64,000 nt of DNA from Thiohalocapsa sp. ML1. Its GTDB lineage: Bacteria; Pseudomonadota; Gammaproteobacteria; Chromatiales; Chromatiaceae. The first letter of the stretch is position 1; every line of letters starts with the position of its first letter. A model generated the notes under the pieces. It saw only the letters and a program-made list of their open reading frames with translations, searched no databases and was not told the origin of the DNA. The stretch spans positions 268,979 to 332,978 of the forward strand of contig NZ_JABX01000001.1 in assembly GCF_001469165.1 (NCBI RefSeq), written 5' to 3'. The translations under genes were made by a program, and so were the position numbers. Below are positions 26,502-36,119 of the stretch, one piece after another.

Positions 26502-26705
26502 ATGCCCAACTACCATGTCCTCCTGATCGTTGCTGTCTACCTCACCGCCGCGGTGCTGGTGGCCCTTCTCGGGCGCCGGCGCAAATGGGGCTATTGGGGC
26601 TATCTCTGGTCCTCAATCCTGTTCACGCCGCTGTTTGGTTTCCTGTTCGTGCTCGCCGCAGATCCGCCGCCGAAGAAGGCGCGCGGCCGGGAGCAGGCGC
26701 AATGA
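26502..26705 (+). CDS. Small two-helix membrane protein
   Basis: 67 residues. Two hydrophobic helices (about 6-23 and 33-52, the latter LWSSILFTPLFGFLFVLAAD) are joined by a short basic loop RRRKWGYWGY, and the tail is charged (KKARGREQ). Its stop overlaps the start of the next gene (ATGA), so the two are translationally coupled. The family was not recognised. Loss of such a small gene would be easy in automated annotation, but the tight packing argues it is real. Confidence 0.75.
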   Translation: MPNYHVLLIVAVYLTAAVLVALLGRRRKWGYWGYLWSSILFTPLFGFLFVLAADPPPKKARGREQAQ

Positions 26706-28477
26706 CAGGTTCGGCTTCAACGCAGCCCGCGTCTCGCCCGTACACACGGTGCCAGGCGCCGATGCGGGGGCGGCGGTTGGCCATTTGGGTGCTGCTGGCG
26801 GCCCTGCTGCCCGTGCCGGTCGGCCTCGCGCAGGCACCCGAAGATGATCCGAGCGCTGGCGCGGAGTCCGCGGAGTCCGCCGAGCCGTCGCCCGAGGAGG
26901 TCCTGGCGACGCTGCGACAGCAGCTTAACGGCATGGATCAGGGCATCAAGACGCTGCAGGAGCAGACGGCGCAGAACCGCGCGGCGATCGCCGGGCAGTC
27001 CGAGCGCCTCGACGCCGAGATGAAGCGCATGGATCCCATCTCGCTGCGGCTCGACTCCCTCTCCAAGCAGTTGGAGCAGGCCCAAGACCTGCTGGAAGCG
27101 CACGAGGCACGCATCGAGGACAACTCGGTGAAGCTCTACGAGACGCTGATGGGGATCGACGACAACCAGCAGTCGATGATGGCCCTGCAGGTGCAGATTC
27201 AACGCACGGAGCGCAGCGTTCAGGCGGCGCTGGCCGAGCCGGCGGCGGGGCAACCGGAAGCCGCCGGCGCCCCCGAGACCGCGGATGAGCGCGGCGACGC
27301 CGACGTGTCGTTGCTGCCCTTTGCGCTCGGGCTGCTGCTGCCGGCGGGGATCCTGCTCTACCCCATGGCGCGCTCGCGCACGAGCGCCCCGGCAGCGGCA
27401 CCGGCCGGTGCACCGCCGGGCGGCCTGCTGCTTGCGCTGGTGGGTGCGGTGCTCGGCTTCGTGCTGGTGGGCATCGGCATTCGCGATGGCGCCAGCCTGG
27501 GCGGCATCATGGGCACGCCTTTGGCCTTTCTGCCGGAGCTCTTCGCGCTGTCGCCCGACGCCCCGCCGCCCGCCGTCGCCGCGCCGCTGCTCGCACAGCT
27601 TCCGTTGGTGGCGGCCATGGCCGTGCTGGCGGCGGTGACCGTCGGCACACGCCTCACGGCCGTCGGCGGTCTGCTGGTGGGCCTCGCCGTCGGCGCGCTG
27701 CTGCTGCCGCTGTTCGGCCATTGGAGCGGTGCCGCCGCCGGCTGGCTCGCCGCGCTCGGCTTCACCGACAGCGGCGCCGTGGTCGGCACCGCGCTGGTGG
27801 GCGGCGGCGCGGCGCTGGGGCTCGCCTTCGGCCTCGGCCGCGCCGGCGTCGGACGCTCGCGGGACCAAGCTGCCGACGGCCCCGGTCGCGAGCCCGCGCT
27901 CCTGGTGGTCGCGGTGCTGCTCATCTGGATCGGCTGGCTGGAGCCGCAGGTCGCCGCGGCGCCCGACGCCGCCACCGCGCTGGTGCTGGCGAGCTGGGCC
28001 GCCGCGGCGGGGGCACTCGTGGTCGCGGCGCTGTTCAACGCGCTGCTGCGCGGCGGGGCCGGGCGGCTGGACGCCCTGCCGGCCGCGCTGCTGGCGGGCA
28101 TCATCGCCGCGCCCGCGGCGGCGGCGTCGGGAATGGCCGTACCGCTCATCTTCGGTGCCCTGGTGGGGCTGCTGCACGGGTTGCTCGCGCGCGCCTTGCA
28201 GGGCGCTGATCCCGCCCGGGAGCTGGCGGCGGGCTTCGCCATCGCCGGCCTCGCCGCGGCCCTGGCACCGGCACTGGTGGGGCCGGACGGCTTCCTGTTC
28301 GTGCCGGTGGCCGAGGCCCTGCCGGTGCAGTTGCTGGGCGCGGGTGCGGCGCTGGTGCTGGGCTTAGGTGGCGGCCTGTCCATGGGGCTGTTGCTGCGCT
28401 TGCTGCCCGGGCTGTTGTCGCGACGCCCGATCGACGTGGCGCCGGCACCGAGCCCCGCAGCCGCCGCAGCGGCTTGA
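26702..28477 (+). CDS. Coiled-coil plus polytopic membrane protein, unknown family
   Basis: 591 residues. A signal or anchor helix (AIWVLLAALLPVPVGLAQA) is followed by an acidic segment and a long helical coiled-coil region (about 60-165, ATLRQQLNGMDQGIKTLQEQ and LRLDSLSKQLEQAQDLLEAH). About ten hydrophobic Gly/Ala-rich segments then fill residues 195-575. I do not recognise the family. The helix composition faintly recalls ammonium-transporter-like proteins, but no Amt signature is visible. The predicted layout puts the coiled coil in the periplasm, where it could meet the lipoprotein or SPFH ring. The ATG overlaps the stop of the preceding small gene. Confidence 0.8.
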   Translation: MTGSASTQPASRPYTRCQAPMRGRRLAIWVLLAALLPVPVGLAQAPEDDPSAGAESAESAEPSPEEVLATLRQQLNGMDQGIKTLQEQTAQNRAAIAGQSERLDAEMKRMDPISLRLDSLSKQLEQAQDLLEAHEARIEDNSVKLYETLMGIDDNQQSMMALQVQIQRTERSVQAALAEPAAGQPEAAGAPETADERGDADVSLLPFALGLLLPAGILLYPMARSRTSAPAAAPAGAPPGGLLLALVGAVLGFVLVGIGIRDGASLGGIMGTPLAFLPELFALSPDAPPPAVAAPLLAQLPLVAAMAVLAAVTVGTRLTAVGGLLVGLAVGALLLPLFGHWSGAAAGWLAALGFTDSGAVVGTALVGGGAALGLAFGLGRAGVGRSRDQAADGPGREPALLVVAVLLIWIGWLEPQVAAAPDAATALVLASWAAAAGALVVAALFNALLRGGAGRLDALPAALLAGIIAAPAAAASGMAVPLIFGALVGLLHGLLARALQGADPARELAAGFAIAGLAAALAPALVGPDGFLFVPVAEALPVQLLGAGAALVLGLGGGLSMGLLLRLLPGLLSRRPIDVAPAPSPAAAAAA

Positions 28478-28484
28478 CTCACCC

Positions 28485-29273
28485 ATGCTCTGGTGGGGCA
28501 AGCTCTTCGCCGGCGGCCTGGCTGGGCTCATCGGCGGGCCCATCGCGGCCTTCGCCGCGGTGGGCGTCGGCCACCAGTTGGACCGGGATCTGGCCGGGCT
28601 GATCCGCGCCTATGCGCCGGTGCGCGACCCCGGCCAGCGCGAGCGGCGCATCTGGCGGCGGCGCACGGCCCTGTTCAGCGTCGCCGGGGCGCTGGTGCGC
28701 ACCGCCGAGCTGGCGCCGGCGCAACGCGCCGCGGTGCTGGAAGGCCTGCTCGCGGACGAGGAACTGGATGCCGCCGCGCGCGCGCGGGCGCAGGCGCTGT
28801 TCCGCGACGGGCAGCGGGCGGACTTTCCACTGTCGGCGGTGCTGAGCCAATTCCGCCGCAGCTTCCAGCGCCGGCCGGACATTGCGCTCGGCTTCATCGC
28901 CACCCTGATGCCGCTGGTGGACGACCTCGACGCGGCCGCACCGGCGCGGGCACTGCTGCGTGACATCGCCGCCCGGCTCGGCGTCACGCCCCGCCGGCTG
29001 GGGCGCTTCGAGGCCGCTTGGCGGGCGCAACGTTCCCGGACGCCGGCTGCCGACGGCGGGCTGTCCAAAGGGGAGGCAGCGCGCATTCTGGGCGTGACGA
29101 CCAATGCATCCCGCGACGAGGTGACGCGCGCCTACCGCAGGCTGCTGAGCCGCCATCATCCGGACAAGCTCGCCCACCGCGACCCCGCGCCCGAGGCGCT
29201 GGCCGAGGCCGCCCGGCGCACCGATCAGATCCGCAAGGCCTACCGGAGGTTGCGCCGTGACTGGACCGACTGA
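28485..29273 (+). CDS. djlA: DjlA-like membrane-anchored J-domain protein
   Basis: 262 residues, close to the roughly 270 of DjlA. An N-terminal hydrophobic segment (LFAGGLAGLIGGPIAAFAAV) is followed by a TerB-like helical region (about 55-185, ALFSVAGALVRTAELAPAQR), and a C-terminal J-domain (about 195-262) with the HPD motif in RHHPDKL preceded by EVTRAYRRLLS. J-proteins stimulate DnaK; DjlA is linked to envelope stress signalling in enterobacteria. Here it lies inside an operon of membrane proteins, 8 bp after the polytopic gene and overlapping the next gene, so it may recruit DnaK to this complex. Orthology to E. coli DjlA is not proven. Confidence 0.85.
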   Translation: MLWWGKLFAGGLAGLIGGPIAAFAAVGVGHQLDRDLAGLIRAYAPVRDPGQRERRIWRRRTALFSVAGALVRTAELAPAQRAAVLEGLLADEELDAAARARAQALFRDGQRADFPLSAVLSQFRRSFQRRPDIALGFIATLMPLVDDLDAAAPARALLRDIAARLGVTPRRLGRFEAAWRAQRSRTPAADGGLSKGEAARILGVTTNASRDEVTRAYRRLLSRHHPDKLAHRDPAPEALAEAARRTDQIRKAYRRLRRDWTD

Positions 29274-29814
29274 GCCCGAGGCGCCCGAGGCGCCCGACAT
29301 CGGCGCCGACCATGCCCTGAGCCCGGACGTGCGCCTGGCCGTGGCGGAGTCGCGCCGCACCCGCGCCGAGGCGGAGAGCATCATCCGCGACTATGTCATC
29401 CTCGGCAGCACCCTGAGCATGGCACCGCTGCCGCTCATCGACGGCATCCTGCTGTTCAATCTCCAGTTCAATCTCATCGGCCGCCTGGCGGACCATTACG
29501 GCCTACCCTTCGACCCGTTCTACCGGGGCATCGCCGCGTCGGTGGTGACGGGCGCACTGCCGGTGCTGGCGACGGGTCTCGGCCTGTCCGCGCTGAAGCT
29601 CTGGCCCGGCTTCGGCGCGCTCGGCGCCGCCGCCACGCTGTCCACGCTGGCGGGGCTGGTGAGCTATGCCACCGGCAAGGTCCTGATGGAGCATTTCGAG
29701 GCCGGCGGCACGCTGGAGAATCTCTCGTCACGCGCCTTTCGCATGCGGTTCCGGCGGGCGCTGCGTGAAGGGCGGCCGGGCATGCAAGCGCTACTGGCCG
29801 GCCGCCCGGCCTGA
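29257..29814 (+). CDS. DUF697 (YcjF-like) membrane-associated protein, paralogue 2
   Basis: 185 residues from GTG 29257, with GGAGG seven bases before it inside the J-protein gene. It shares the DUF697 pattern with paralogue 1: SIIRDYVILGSTLSMAPLPL, IDGILLFNLQFNLIGRLADH, YGLPFDPFYRGIAASVVTGA and SYATGKVLMEHFEAGGTLEN. The N-terminal 30 residues are acidic and Pro-rich. It is the last gene of the operon; the two DUF697 genes bracket the unit, suggesting hetero-oligomers or two copies of a membrane adaptor. Confidence 0.87.
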   Translation: MTGPTEPEAPEAPDIGADHALSPDVRLAVAESRRTRAEAESIIRDYVILGSTLSMAPLPLIDGILLFNLQFNLIGRLADHYGLPFDPFYRGIAASVVTGALPVLATGLGLSALKLWPGFGALGAAATLSTLAGLVSYATGKVLMEHFEAGGTLENLSSRAFRMRFRRALREGRPGMQALLAGRPA

Positions 29815-30070
29815 GCGGACGCGGGGGGCAATGCGGGGAACCCAGTGCCGGCAAGATGCCGGCGCTCCCGCCCCGCGGCGCCCGGAGTCGCGTTGCCGGG
29901 AGCCTGGGCCGCCGTTGCCATGGCCGACACCCGCCGTCGGGCCAGGCCCCGGGCAGCGATTCCCCGTACTCTCCGGCGCAGGTCCAGTGCTCGGAGCCAT
30001 GCCGGCGGGGAGCGGTTGATCGTCGAGGGGGAGGCCCGGCCTGACGCCTGCAAGCACGAGGCTGCGAGAC

Positions 30071-30120
30071 GGGAAGCTGGAGCTTCCCAGGCCGGGGTTG
30101 CCAAGCTGGAGCTTGGCAAC
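30071..30120. terminator. Twin strong hairpins after the operon
   Basis: GGGAAGCT/AGCTTCCC (30071-30088) and an 11-bp perfect stem GTTGCCAAGCT/AGCTTGGCAAC with a GG loop (30097-30120). Both share the core AAGCTggAGCTT. There is no T-run, so they may block ribosomes or stabilise mRNA ends rather than end transcription; they also resemble a common REP-like repeat. Confidence 0.5.
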
Positions 30121-30183
30121 CAGGGCGACTAGGGCGACTAGGGCACTCCCGTCTCCGACGCTCCCGGTCAGCCGCCCCTTAGT

Positions 30184-30243
30184 CGGGATCGGGATCGGGA
30201 TCGGGATCGGGATCGGGATCGGGATCGGGATCGGGATCGGGAT
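30184..30243. repeat. Hexamer array CGGGAT, ten units
   Basis: Ten perfect consecutive units of CGGGAT. A nine-unit array of the same hexamer is at 63178-63231, and related hexamers (CGATTT, ATCGAA, CGTTGT) occur at six other gaps. All share a TCG or CGA core every 6 bp. Confidence 0.95.
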
Positions 30244-30294
30244 TCTGTCCCTAATCGCATCAGGTTCAAGCGACGTCGCGTGAGAGACACCTGG

Positions 30295-30473
30295 ATTGCT
30301 TGACGGCGCCAAATGCTTGCAGATGGGTCAAGTTTCACGACGACCCGACGCTTGCAGGCAAAAGGGCCGAGGGAGCCCTCCTCGGCCCTTGGCCCTTTGG
30401 TTCACTTGCGGCAACCTGCGGGCGACACGAGACGACACCCCGTGCCCTGGTCGGTCTGAGGCTCTGCCTCGCT
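30295..30473. repeat. Composite repeat family B, copy 1
   Basis: About 180 bp beginning TTGCTTGACGGCGCC and ending near GGTCGGTCTGAGGC. It contains an internal palindrome of GGGCCGAGGG/CCCTTGGCCC. A second copy at 46085-46292 follows the same order of blocks with more internal GGGCCGA units. A fragment lies at 1912-1936. Confidence 0.8.
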
Positions 30474-30490
30474 AGTGTGTCGCTCATCCT

Positions 30491-30530
30491 CGATTTCGAT
30501 AGCGATTTCGATTTCGATTTCGATAGCGAT
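30491..30530. repeat. Hexamer array CGATTT/CGATAG
   Basis: Six to seven units of CGATTT mixed with CGATAG. It lies upstream of dusA. Confidence 0.85.
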
Positions 30531-30634
30531 GGCCAACGTCGGGTTCCGCTGCGCTGATCGGATTGACCAGTGTTCCGGTTATTCTTGCATCTTCCTTTAG
30601 CGTCCTTGGATGTGCGTACTTTTACCAAGACGGC

Positions 30635-31633
30635 ATGATAAACAGCATCTTAGAGCGCAGCTCGCTATCGAGGTCAGACCGTCGCCTCTGTGTCGCCCCC
30701 ATGATGGACTGGACGGACCGCCACTACCGGTTCTTCGCGCGCCTGTTGAGCCGGCATACGCTGCTCTACACGGAGATGGTGACCACGGGTGCGCTGATTC
30801 ACGGCGACACGGCGCGCTTTCTGCGCTACGACCCGGCGGAGCACCCCGTCGCGTTGCAGCTCGGCGGGTCCGATCCGGCGGAGATGGCACGCTGCGCGCG
30901 CCTCGGTGCCGACGCCGGCTTCGATGAGATCAACATCAACGTCGGCTGCCCGTCGGACCGGGTGCAGCAGGGGCGCTTCGGCGCCTGCCTGATGGCGGAG
31001 CCGGAGCTGGTCGCGGACTGCGTCGCGGCGATGCAGGCCGCCGTGGCGGTGCCCATCACGGTCAAGACCCGCATCGGCGTGGACGAGCGCGACAGCTATG
31101 AGGAGCTGGTCGCCTTTACCCGCGCCGTCGTCGCGGCGGGCTGCGATGCGCTCATCGTGCACGCGCGCAAGGCCTGGCTGGCGGGCTTGAGCCCGCGCGA
31201 GAACCGCGACGTGCCGCCGCTGCGCTACGACGTGGTGCTGCGGCTGAAACAGGACTTCCCCGCCCTGCCCATGGTCATCAACGGCGGCATCAAGTCCTTG
31301 GCGCAGGCGGCGGGCTTCCTGGACCGACTCGACGGGGCCATGATCGGGCGCGCCGCCTACCAGTCGCCATGGCTGCTGGCCGACGCCGACCGGGTCATCT
31401 ACGGCGACCCGAGCCCACCGCCGACGCCGCATGAGGTGCTTGATCGCTTCCTGCCCTACGTGGAGCGGAACCTCGCCGACGGCGTGCCGCTCAACAGCAT
31501 GACCCGGCACATCCTCGGCCTTTTCCACGCCCGCCCGGGTGCGCGGCGCTGGCGTCGCTGCTTGAGCGAGCAGGCGCATTGCGCGGGCGCCGACATCGAG
31601 GTGCTGCGGCAGGCGGCGCGGCTGGTCCGCTGA
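30635..31633 (+). CDS. dusA: tRNA-dihydrouridine synthase A
   Basis: 332 residues from ATG 30635. The FMN-dependent Dus fold starts LCVAPMMDWTDRHYRFFARL. Catalytic Cys is in NVGCPSDRVQQGRFG, substrate-contact residues are in VKTRIGVD and IVHARKAWLAGLSP, and FMN phosphate contacts are in VINGGIKS and GAMIGRAAY. These match DusA, which reduces uridines 20/20a in the tRNA D-loop. An in-frame ATG at 30563 precedes it, but family members begin near 30635. It is 1 bp upstream of the WYL regulator gene. Confidence 0.95.
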   Translation: MINSILERSSLSRSDRRLCVAPMMDWTDRHYRFFARLLSRHTLLYTEMVTTGALIHGDTARFLRYDPAEHPVALQLGGSDPAEMARCARLGADAGFDEININVGCPSDRVQQGRFGACLMAEPELVADCVAAMQAAVAVPITVKTRIGVDERDSYEELVAFTRAVVAAGCDALIVHARKAWLAGLSPRENRDVPPLRYDVVLRLKQDFPALPMVINGGIKSLAQAAGFLDRLDGAMIGRAAYQSPWLLADADRVIYGDPSPPPTPHEVLDRFLPYVERNLADGVPLNSMTRHILGLFHARPGARRWRRCLSEQAHCAGADIEVLRQAARLVR

Positions 31634-31634
31634 C

Positions 31635-32609
31635 ATGAACCGCGCCGAGCGCCTCTATCGCATCGACGCCCTGCTGAAGGCCAAGCCCCACTCGCTGCAG
31701 CAATTGCAGGACGCGCTGGAGTCATCGCGCGCGACCGTCGTGCGCGATCTGAGCTATCTGAAGGACTTCATGCAGGCGCCCATCGAGTACCACCGCACCG
31801 ACAACGTCTACCGCTATGCGGCCGATGCGGGGCGCTTCGAGCTGCCGGGCTTCTGGCTCAACGAGAGCGAGCTCTGCGCGCTGCTCGCCACCGGGCAGAT
31901 GCTTGACCAGATGCAACCGGGCCTGCTCGCGCCCTACATCGGCCCGCTGCGCCGGCGCATCCGCGACCTCTTGGCGCAAAGCGGCCACAGCGCCCGGGCC
32001 GTCGCCGACAGCATCCTGCTGCAGCCGATGGCGACGCGCACCACGCATCCGGAGCGCTTCGGCACCATCGCCGGCGCGCTGCTGGAGGGGCGCGCGCTCC
32101 TGATCCGCTACCGTGCCCGCATCCGCGACGAGGTCACCGAGCGCGTGATCCATCCGCAACGCCTGATCCGCTACCGGGACAACTGGTACCTCGCCGCGTA
32201 TTGCGAGCGGGCGCAAGGGCTTCGCATCTTCTCGCTCGACCGGATCGACCGCGCCGAGCACCACGCGGCGCCTCGCCCCGAGGTCGAGCGCAAGGCCCTT
32301 GAGCGCTTCTTGGGCGGCAGCTTCGGCATCTTTTCCGGCAGCGCCACCGCCTGGGCGGTGCTGCGGTTCAGCGCCGAGGCCTCGCGCTGGGTCGCAGACG
32401 AGGTCTGGCACCCGGACCAGATCGGGCTCTGGGCGGGGGCGCGCTACGAGCTGCAGGTGCCCTATTCGGACCCGCGGGAGCTGCTGCGGGACATCCTGAA
32501 GTTCGGGCCGGACGTGGAGGTCGTTGCCCCGTCGGAGCTGCGCACGCTGGTGGCCGAACGGCTGCGCTCGGCCGCCTCGGTGTACGCGGACGACTCGCCG
32601 CTGCGCTGA
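31635..32609 (+). CDS. WYL-domain transcriptional regulator (YafY-like)
   Basis: 324 residues. An N-terminal winged helix-turn-helix (about 1-60, LDALLK-type HTH_11: HSLQQLQDALESSRATVVRD) is followed by a WYL domain whose hallmark is in DNWYLAAYCERAQGLRIFSL (about 183-202) and a C-terminal WCX-like region ending SELRTLVAERLRSA. WYL proteins bind nucleic-acid or nucleotide ligands and regulate DNA damage or defence genes, among others. The target is unknown; it follows dusA by one base and is probably cotranscribed. Confidence 0.9.
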   Translation: MNRAERLYRIDALLKAKPHSLQQLQDALESSRATVVRDLSYLKDFMQAPIEYHRTDNVYRYAADAGRFELPGFWLNESELCALLATGQMLDQMQPGLLAPYIGPLRRRIRDLLAQSGHSARAVADSILLQPMATRTTHPERFGTIAGALLEGRALLIRYRARIRDEVTERVIHPQRLIRYRDNWYLAAYCERAQGLRIFSLDRIDRAEHHAAPRPEVERKALERFLGGSFGIFSGSATAWAVLRFSAEASRWVADEVWHPDQIGLWAGARYELQVPYSDPRELLRDILKFGPDVEVVAPSELRTLVAERLRSAASVYADDSPLR

Positions 32610-32627
32610 GCGCCGGGCACGCGCCCG

Positions 32628-33926
32628 TCAGCTCACCCGCTTGCCGACCCGCGCCTCCAGCAGCGACGACAGCACCAGGCTCGCGAGTACGAAGGCGAGG
32701 AACAGATAGAAGCCGAGCTGCAACGCGGTGCCGTTGGTGGTGATGACATCGACCCCGCGCCCGCTGCCGGCCATGGCGGCCACTTGGCTCTCGACCAGAC
32801 CGCTGAAGCCGACATAGGCCATCAGCATGGCGACGACGAGCACGTCCGCCATGGACCACTTGCCGGAGCGCAGCGCAAAGAAGTACACGAAGCAGTTGGT
32901 ACGCAGCCCGCGCCAGTCGAGGTAGTAGACGAAGCCCGCGAGCACCTTGAACGACGGGAACACCAGGCTGAACAGCGTGATCAGCACGGCGACGAGGATC
33001 ATGTCCCAGGCGCGGGTCTCCACGAGCACGCGCACGACATCCAGGATGCTCTTGGACTGGAAATAGAGCACCTGATCCGTGAACACGATGGGCTCGCCGA
33101 GCAGCATGAAGCGCAGCTCCGAGATGCGCGCCTCGACATCGATCATCGGCGTGACGACACCGCCCGCGAGCAGCACCAGCGCGCCCGCGGTGAGCATGGC
33201 CATGACCTCGGGCTGTAAGTGCGGGCGCTCGCGCCAGGCCACCAGGAACATGCCGGCGACGGCCAAGAGCACGCCCGCGGAAAAGCTGCGGGCGCGGGCC
33301 TGCAACGCATCGGCCTCCGCGCGCAGCCCGGGCTCGCAGGCGGCGGCATCCGCGCAGCCGTGGCGCGCGAGCACCGCACGGTAGGCCGAGAAGTCCGTCG
33401 CCGTGAAGGTGGCCGCCGCCGCGCCATCGACCGCGGCCAAGAGCTGCGCCTTGAGCTGGGCACGGGCCTCGGGCCGCTCGAACTCATCGAGAATCGCCTC
33501 CGCGTAGGCCGGCACCTGCGCGCGTAGCTCCGTGAAGTCCACCAGAAAGTCCTGCACGCCCTGGCGGAAGGCCCCGCCGAGTCGTTCCCAGAAGTTGCCG
33601 CCGCCGGCGTTGCGCTGGCGCAGGTAGCGCTCGACCTCCACCAGGATGCGATCGAGCGCGATCTCGATGTTGCGCTTGAGCGCCGGGCGATTCTCGTCGG
33701 TGAGCTCGAAGGTGTCGATCTTGCGCGCGAGCAACCCGGACAGGCGCTCGACCCAGAGGCTCGCGTTGAGCAGGCCGTAGCGCACGTCGTGCAGCTCGGC
33801 GAGGTCGGTTTCGAGCTGCTGCACGCGCCTTAAGTCGAGGATGAGCTGACTTGCCAGCAGCACGGCGGCGAGGAGCAGCGTCCCCAGGGACAGGGCGGCG
33901 GCGATCCTTGCTTGAGGCGGTGACAT
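32628..33926 (-). CDS. Paraquat-inducible protein A-like membrane protein
   Basis: 432 residues. One N-terminal helix (LSLGTLLLAAVLLASQLILD) is followed by about 190 residues of soluble helical sequence with two Cys, then four hydrophobic segments. The C-terminal half has the PqiA pattern: FSLVFPSFKVLAGFVYYLDW, LRSGKWSMADVLVVAMLMAY and the final LGFYLFLAFVLASLVLSSLL. PqiA-type proteins sit in the inner membrane and work with MCE proteins in lipid transport; no MCE gene is next to this one. It lies just downstream of rho on the same strand (67-bp gap). Confidence 0.8.
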   Translation of the reverse strand: MSPPQARIAAALSLGTLLLAAVLLASQLILDLRRVQQLETDLAELHDVRYGLLNASLWVERLSGLLARKIDTFELTDENRPALKRNIEIALDRILVEVERYLRQRNAGGGNFWERLGGAFRQGVQDFLVDFTELRAQVPAYAEAILDEFERPEARAQLKAQLLAAVDGAAAATFTATDFSAYRAVLARHGCADAAACEPGLRAEADALQARARSFSAGVLLAVAGMFLVAWRERPHLQPEVMAMLTAGALVLLAGGVVTPMIDVEARISELRFMLLGEPIVFTDQVLYFQSKSILDVVRVLVETRAWDMILVAVLITLFSLVFPSFKVLAGFVYYLDWRGLRTNCFVYFFALRSGKWSMADVLVVAMLMAYVGFSGLVESQVAAMAGSGRGVDVITTNGTALQLGFYLFLAFVLASLVLSSLLEARVGKRVS

Positions 33927-33993
33927 GGTTCCGGGAGCTGCGCGACCGCGGGCACGCGGCCGAGCGGGCCTGCTCGTTTAGCCCTGCGCTCGT

Positions 33994-35250
<1,257 letters not shown>

Positions 35251-35503
35251 TGTGTTCTGCGTGGTGGCGGTGTTGCCGCCGGCGGGCCGGCGCCTGGATG
35301 GCGCGGATTCAGCGCAATCGGGCTGCGCTGCCGAGGTGCGTGGCTGCCGATGAGCCGGCGCTGGCGGGGGTTGTCGGGTGGTACTGCCGGCCGCCCGTGG
35401 CGAGGGCGGGCGTTCCGGGGTCTGCTTGCGTCGCCGCACCCGCTGGTGCTTGGGTGGCAGCGTCATGGCGTCGCGTCGCGACGGGGCGGCGACGAGGCCG
35501 GAA
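35251..35503 (-). promoter_or_regulatory. rho 5' leader
   Basis: 253 bp between trxA and rho. A long leader is expected because rho is usually autoregulated by attenuation. No obvious hairpin or leader peptide was picked out; an arginine-rich frame in phase with rho exists but is unlikely to be translated. Confidence 0.35.
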
Positions 35504-35830
35504 TCAGAGATTGCTGTCGAGAAAGATGGTCAGCTGCGACTTGGACACCGCGCCGACCTTCGTCGCCTCGGGCTCGCCGCCCTTGAACAACATCAACGTC
35601 GGAATGCCGCGGACCTTGTAGCGCTCGGTCACACCGCGGTTCTTGTCGATGTCGATTTTCGCGATCTTGAGCTTGCCGGCGTAGTCGTTGGCGATCTCGT
35701 CGAGCAGCGGCGCGATCATCTTGCAGGGAGCGCACCAGTCGGCCCAGTAGTCCACCAGGACGGGCTCAGACGACTGCAGCACCTGCTCTTCAAAGGTTTC
35801 GTCCGTTACGTGAAGGATGCGGTCGGTCAC
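35504..35830 (-). CDS. trxA: Thioredoxin
   Basis: 108 residues, the exact size of TrxA. Active site is WCAPCK at about 32-37, with the buried Asp in DYWADW and the cis-Pro in [14 protein letters not shown]. It reduces cytoplasmic disulfides. It diverges from rhlB, and rho follows on the same strand, a well-known conserved neighbourhood. The last residues (LTIFLDSNL) match the usual end. Confidence 0.98.
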   Translation of the reverse strand: MTDRILHVTDETFEEQVLQSSEPVLVDYWADWCAPCKMIAPLLDEIANDYAGKLKIAKIDIDKNRGVTERYKVRGIPTLMLFKGGEPEATKVGAVSKSQLTIFLDSNL

Positions 35831-36119
35831 GTCTGTACTGTCTCCGCGTGGGTGAGAGGGAATGCCGGCGTCGGCGGCGAGCGCCAGCCGGGGGTGCAGT
35901 CACAAGCAGCGCCTGCCTTACGCGGCGGGTGTGGCGCGGTGTCGCTGCACGATAAGGGGGGAGTCGGGCGGATTGGCGTTGTTATCGCCCCAAAGGTTAA
36001 GATGCTATTTGAGCCAAAGAGATCGAGATTTGCAACCCCTCCCTGCCCCGCCGGCCGCAGCGCCGCGCCAAAGCGCCACGCGCGCCGTGCACGGGAGCCC
36101 CGCGCCGCCGCAGGATTCC

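Larger units (their letters stand above)
29815..30634. other. Non-coding gap rich in repeats
   Basis: 820 bp after the DUF697-SPFH operon. In order it holds a CCGGCaagatGCCGG hairpin near 29850, two strong hairpins (30071-30120), a ten-unit CGGGAT array (30184-30243), composite repeat B (30295-30473), and a degenerate CGATTT array (30491-30530). No gene is credible here; frames reading IGIGIG or DFDFDF are repeat artefacts. Confidence 0.75.

Noticed and set aside
22784..29814. ABC transporter operon, because of the Leu/Ile/Val-binding-type lipoprotein
   Set aside because: No permease or ATPase gene is present between or beside the genes.
30098..30283. Frame reading IGIGIGIG
   Set aside because: It is a translation of the CGGGAT array with no gene-like sequence on either side.
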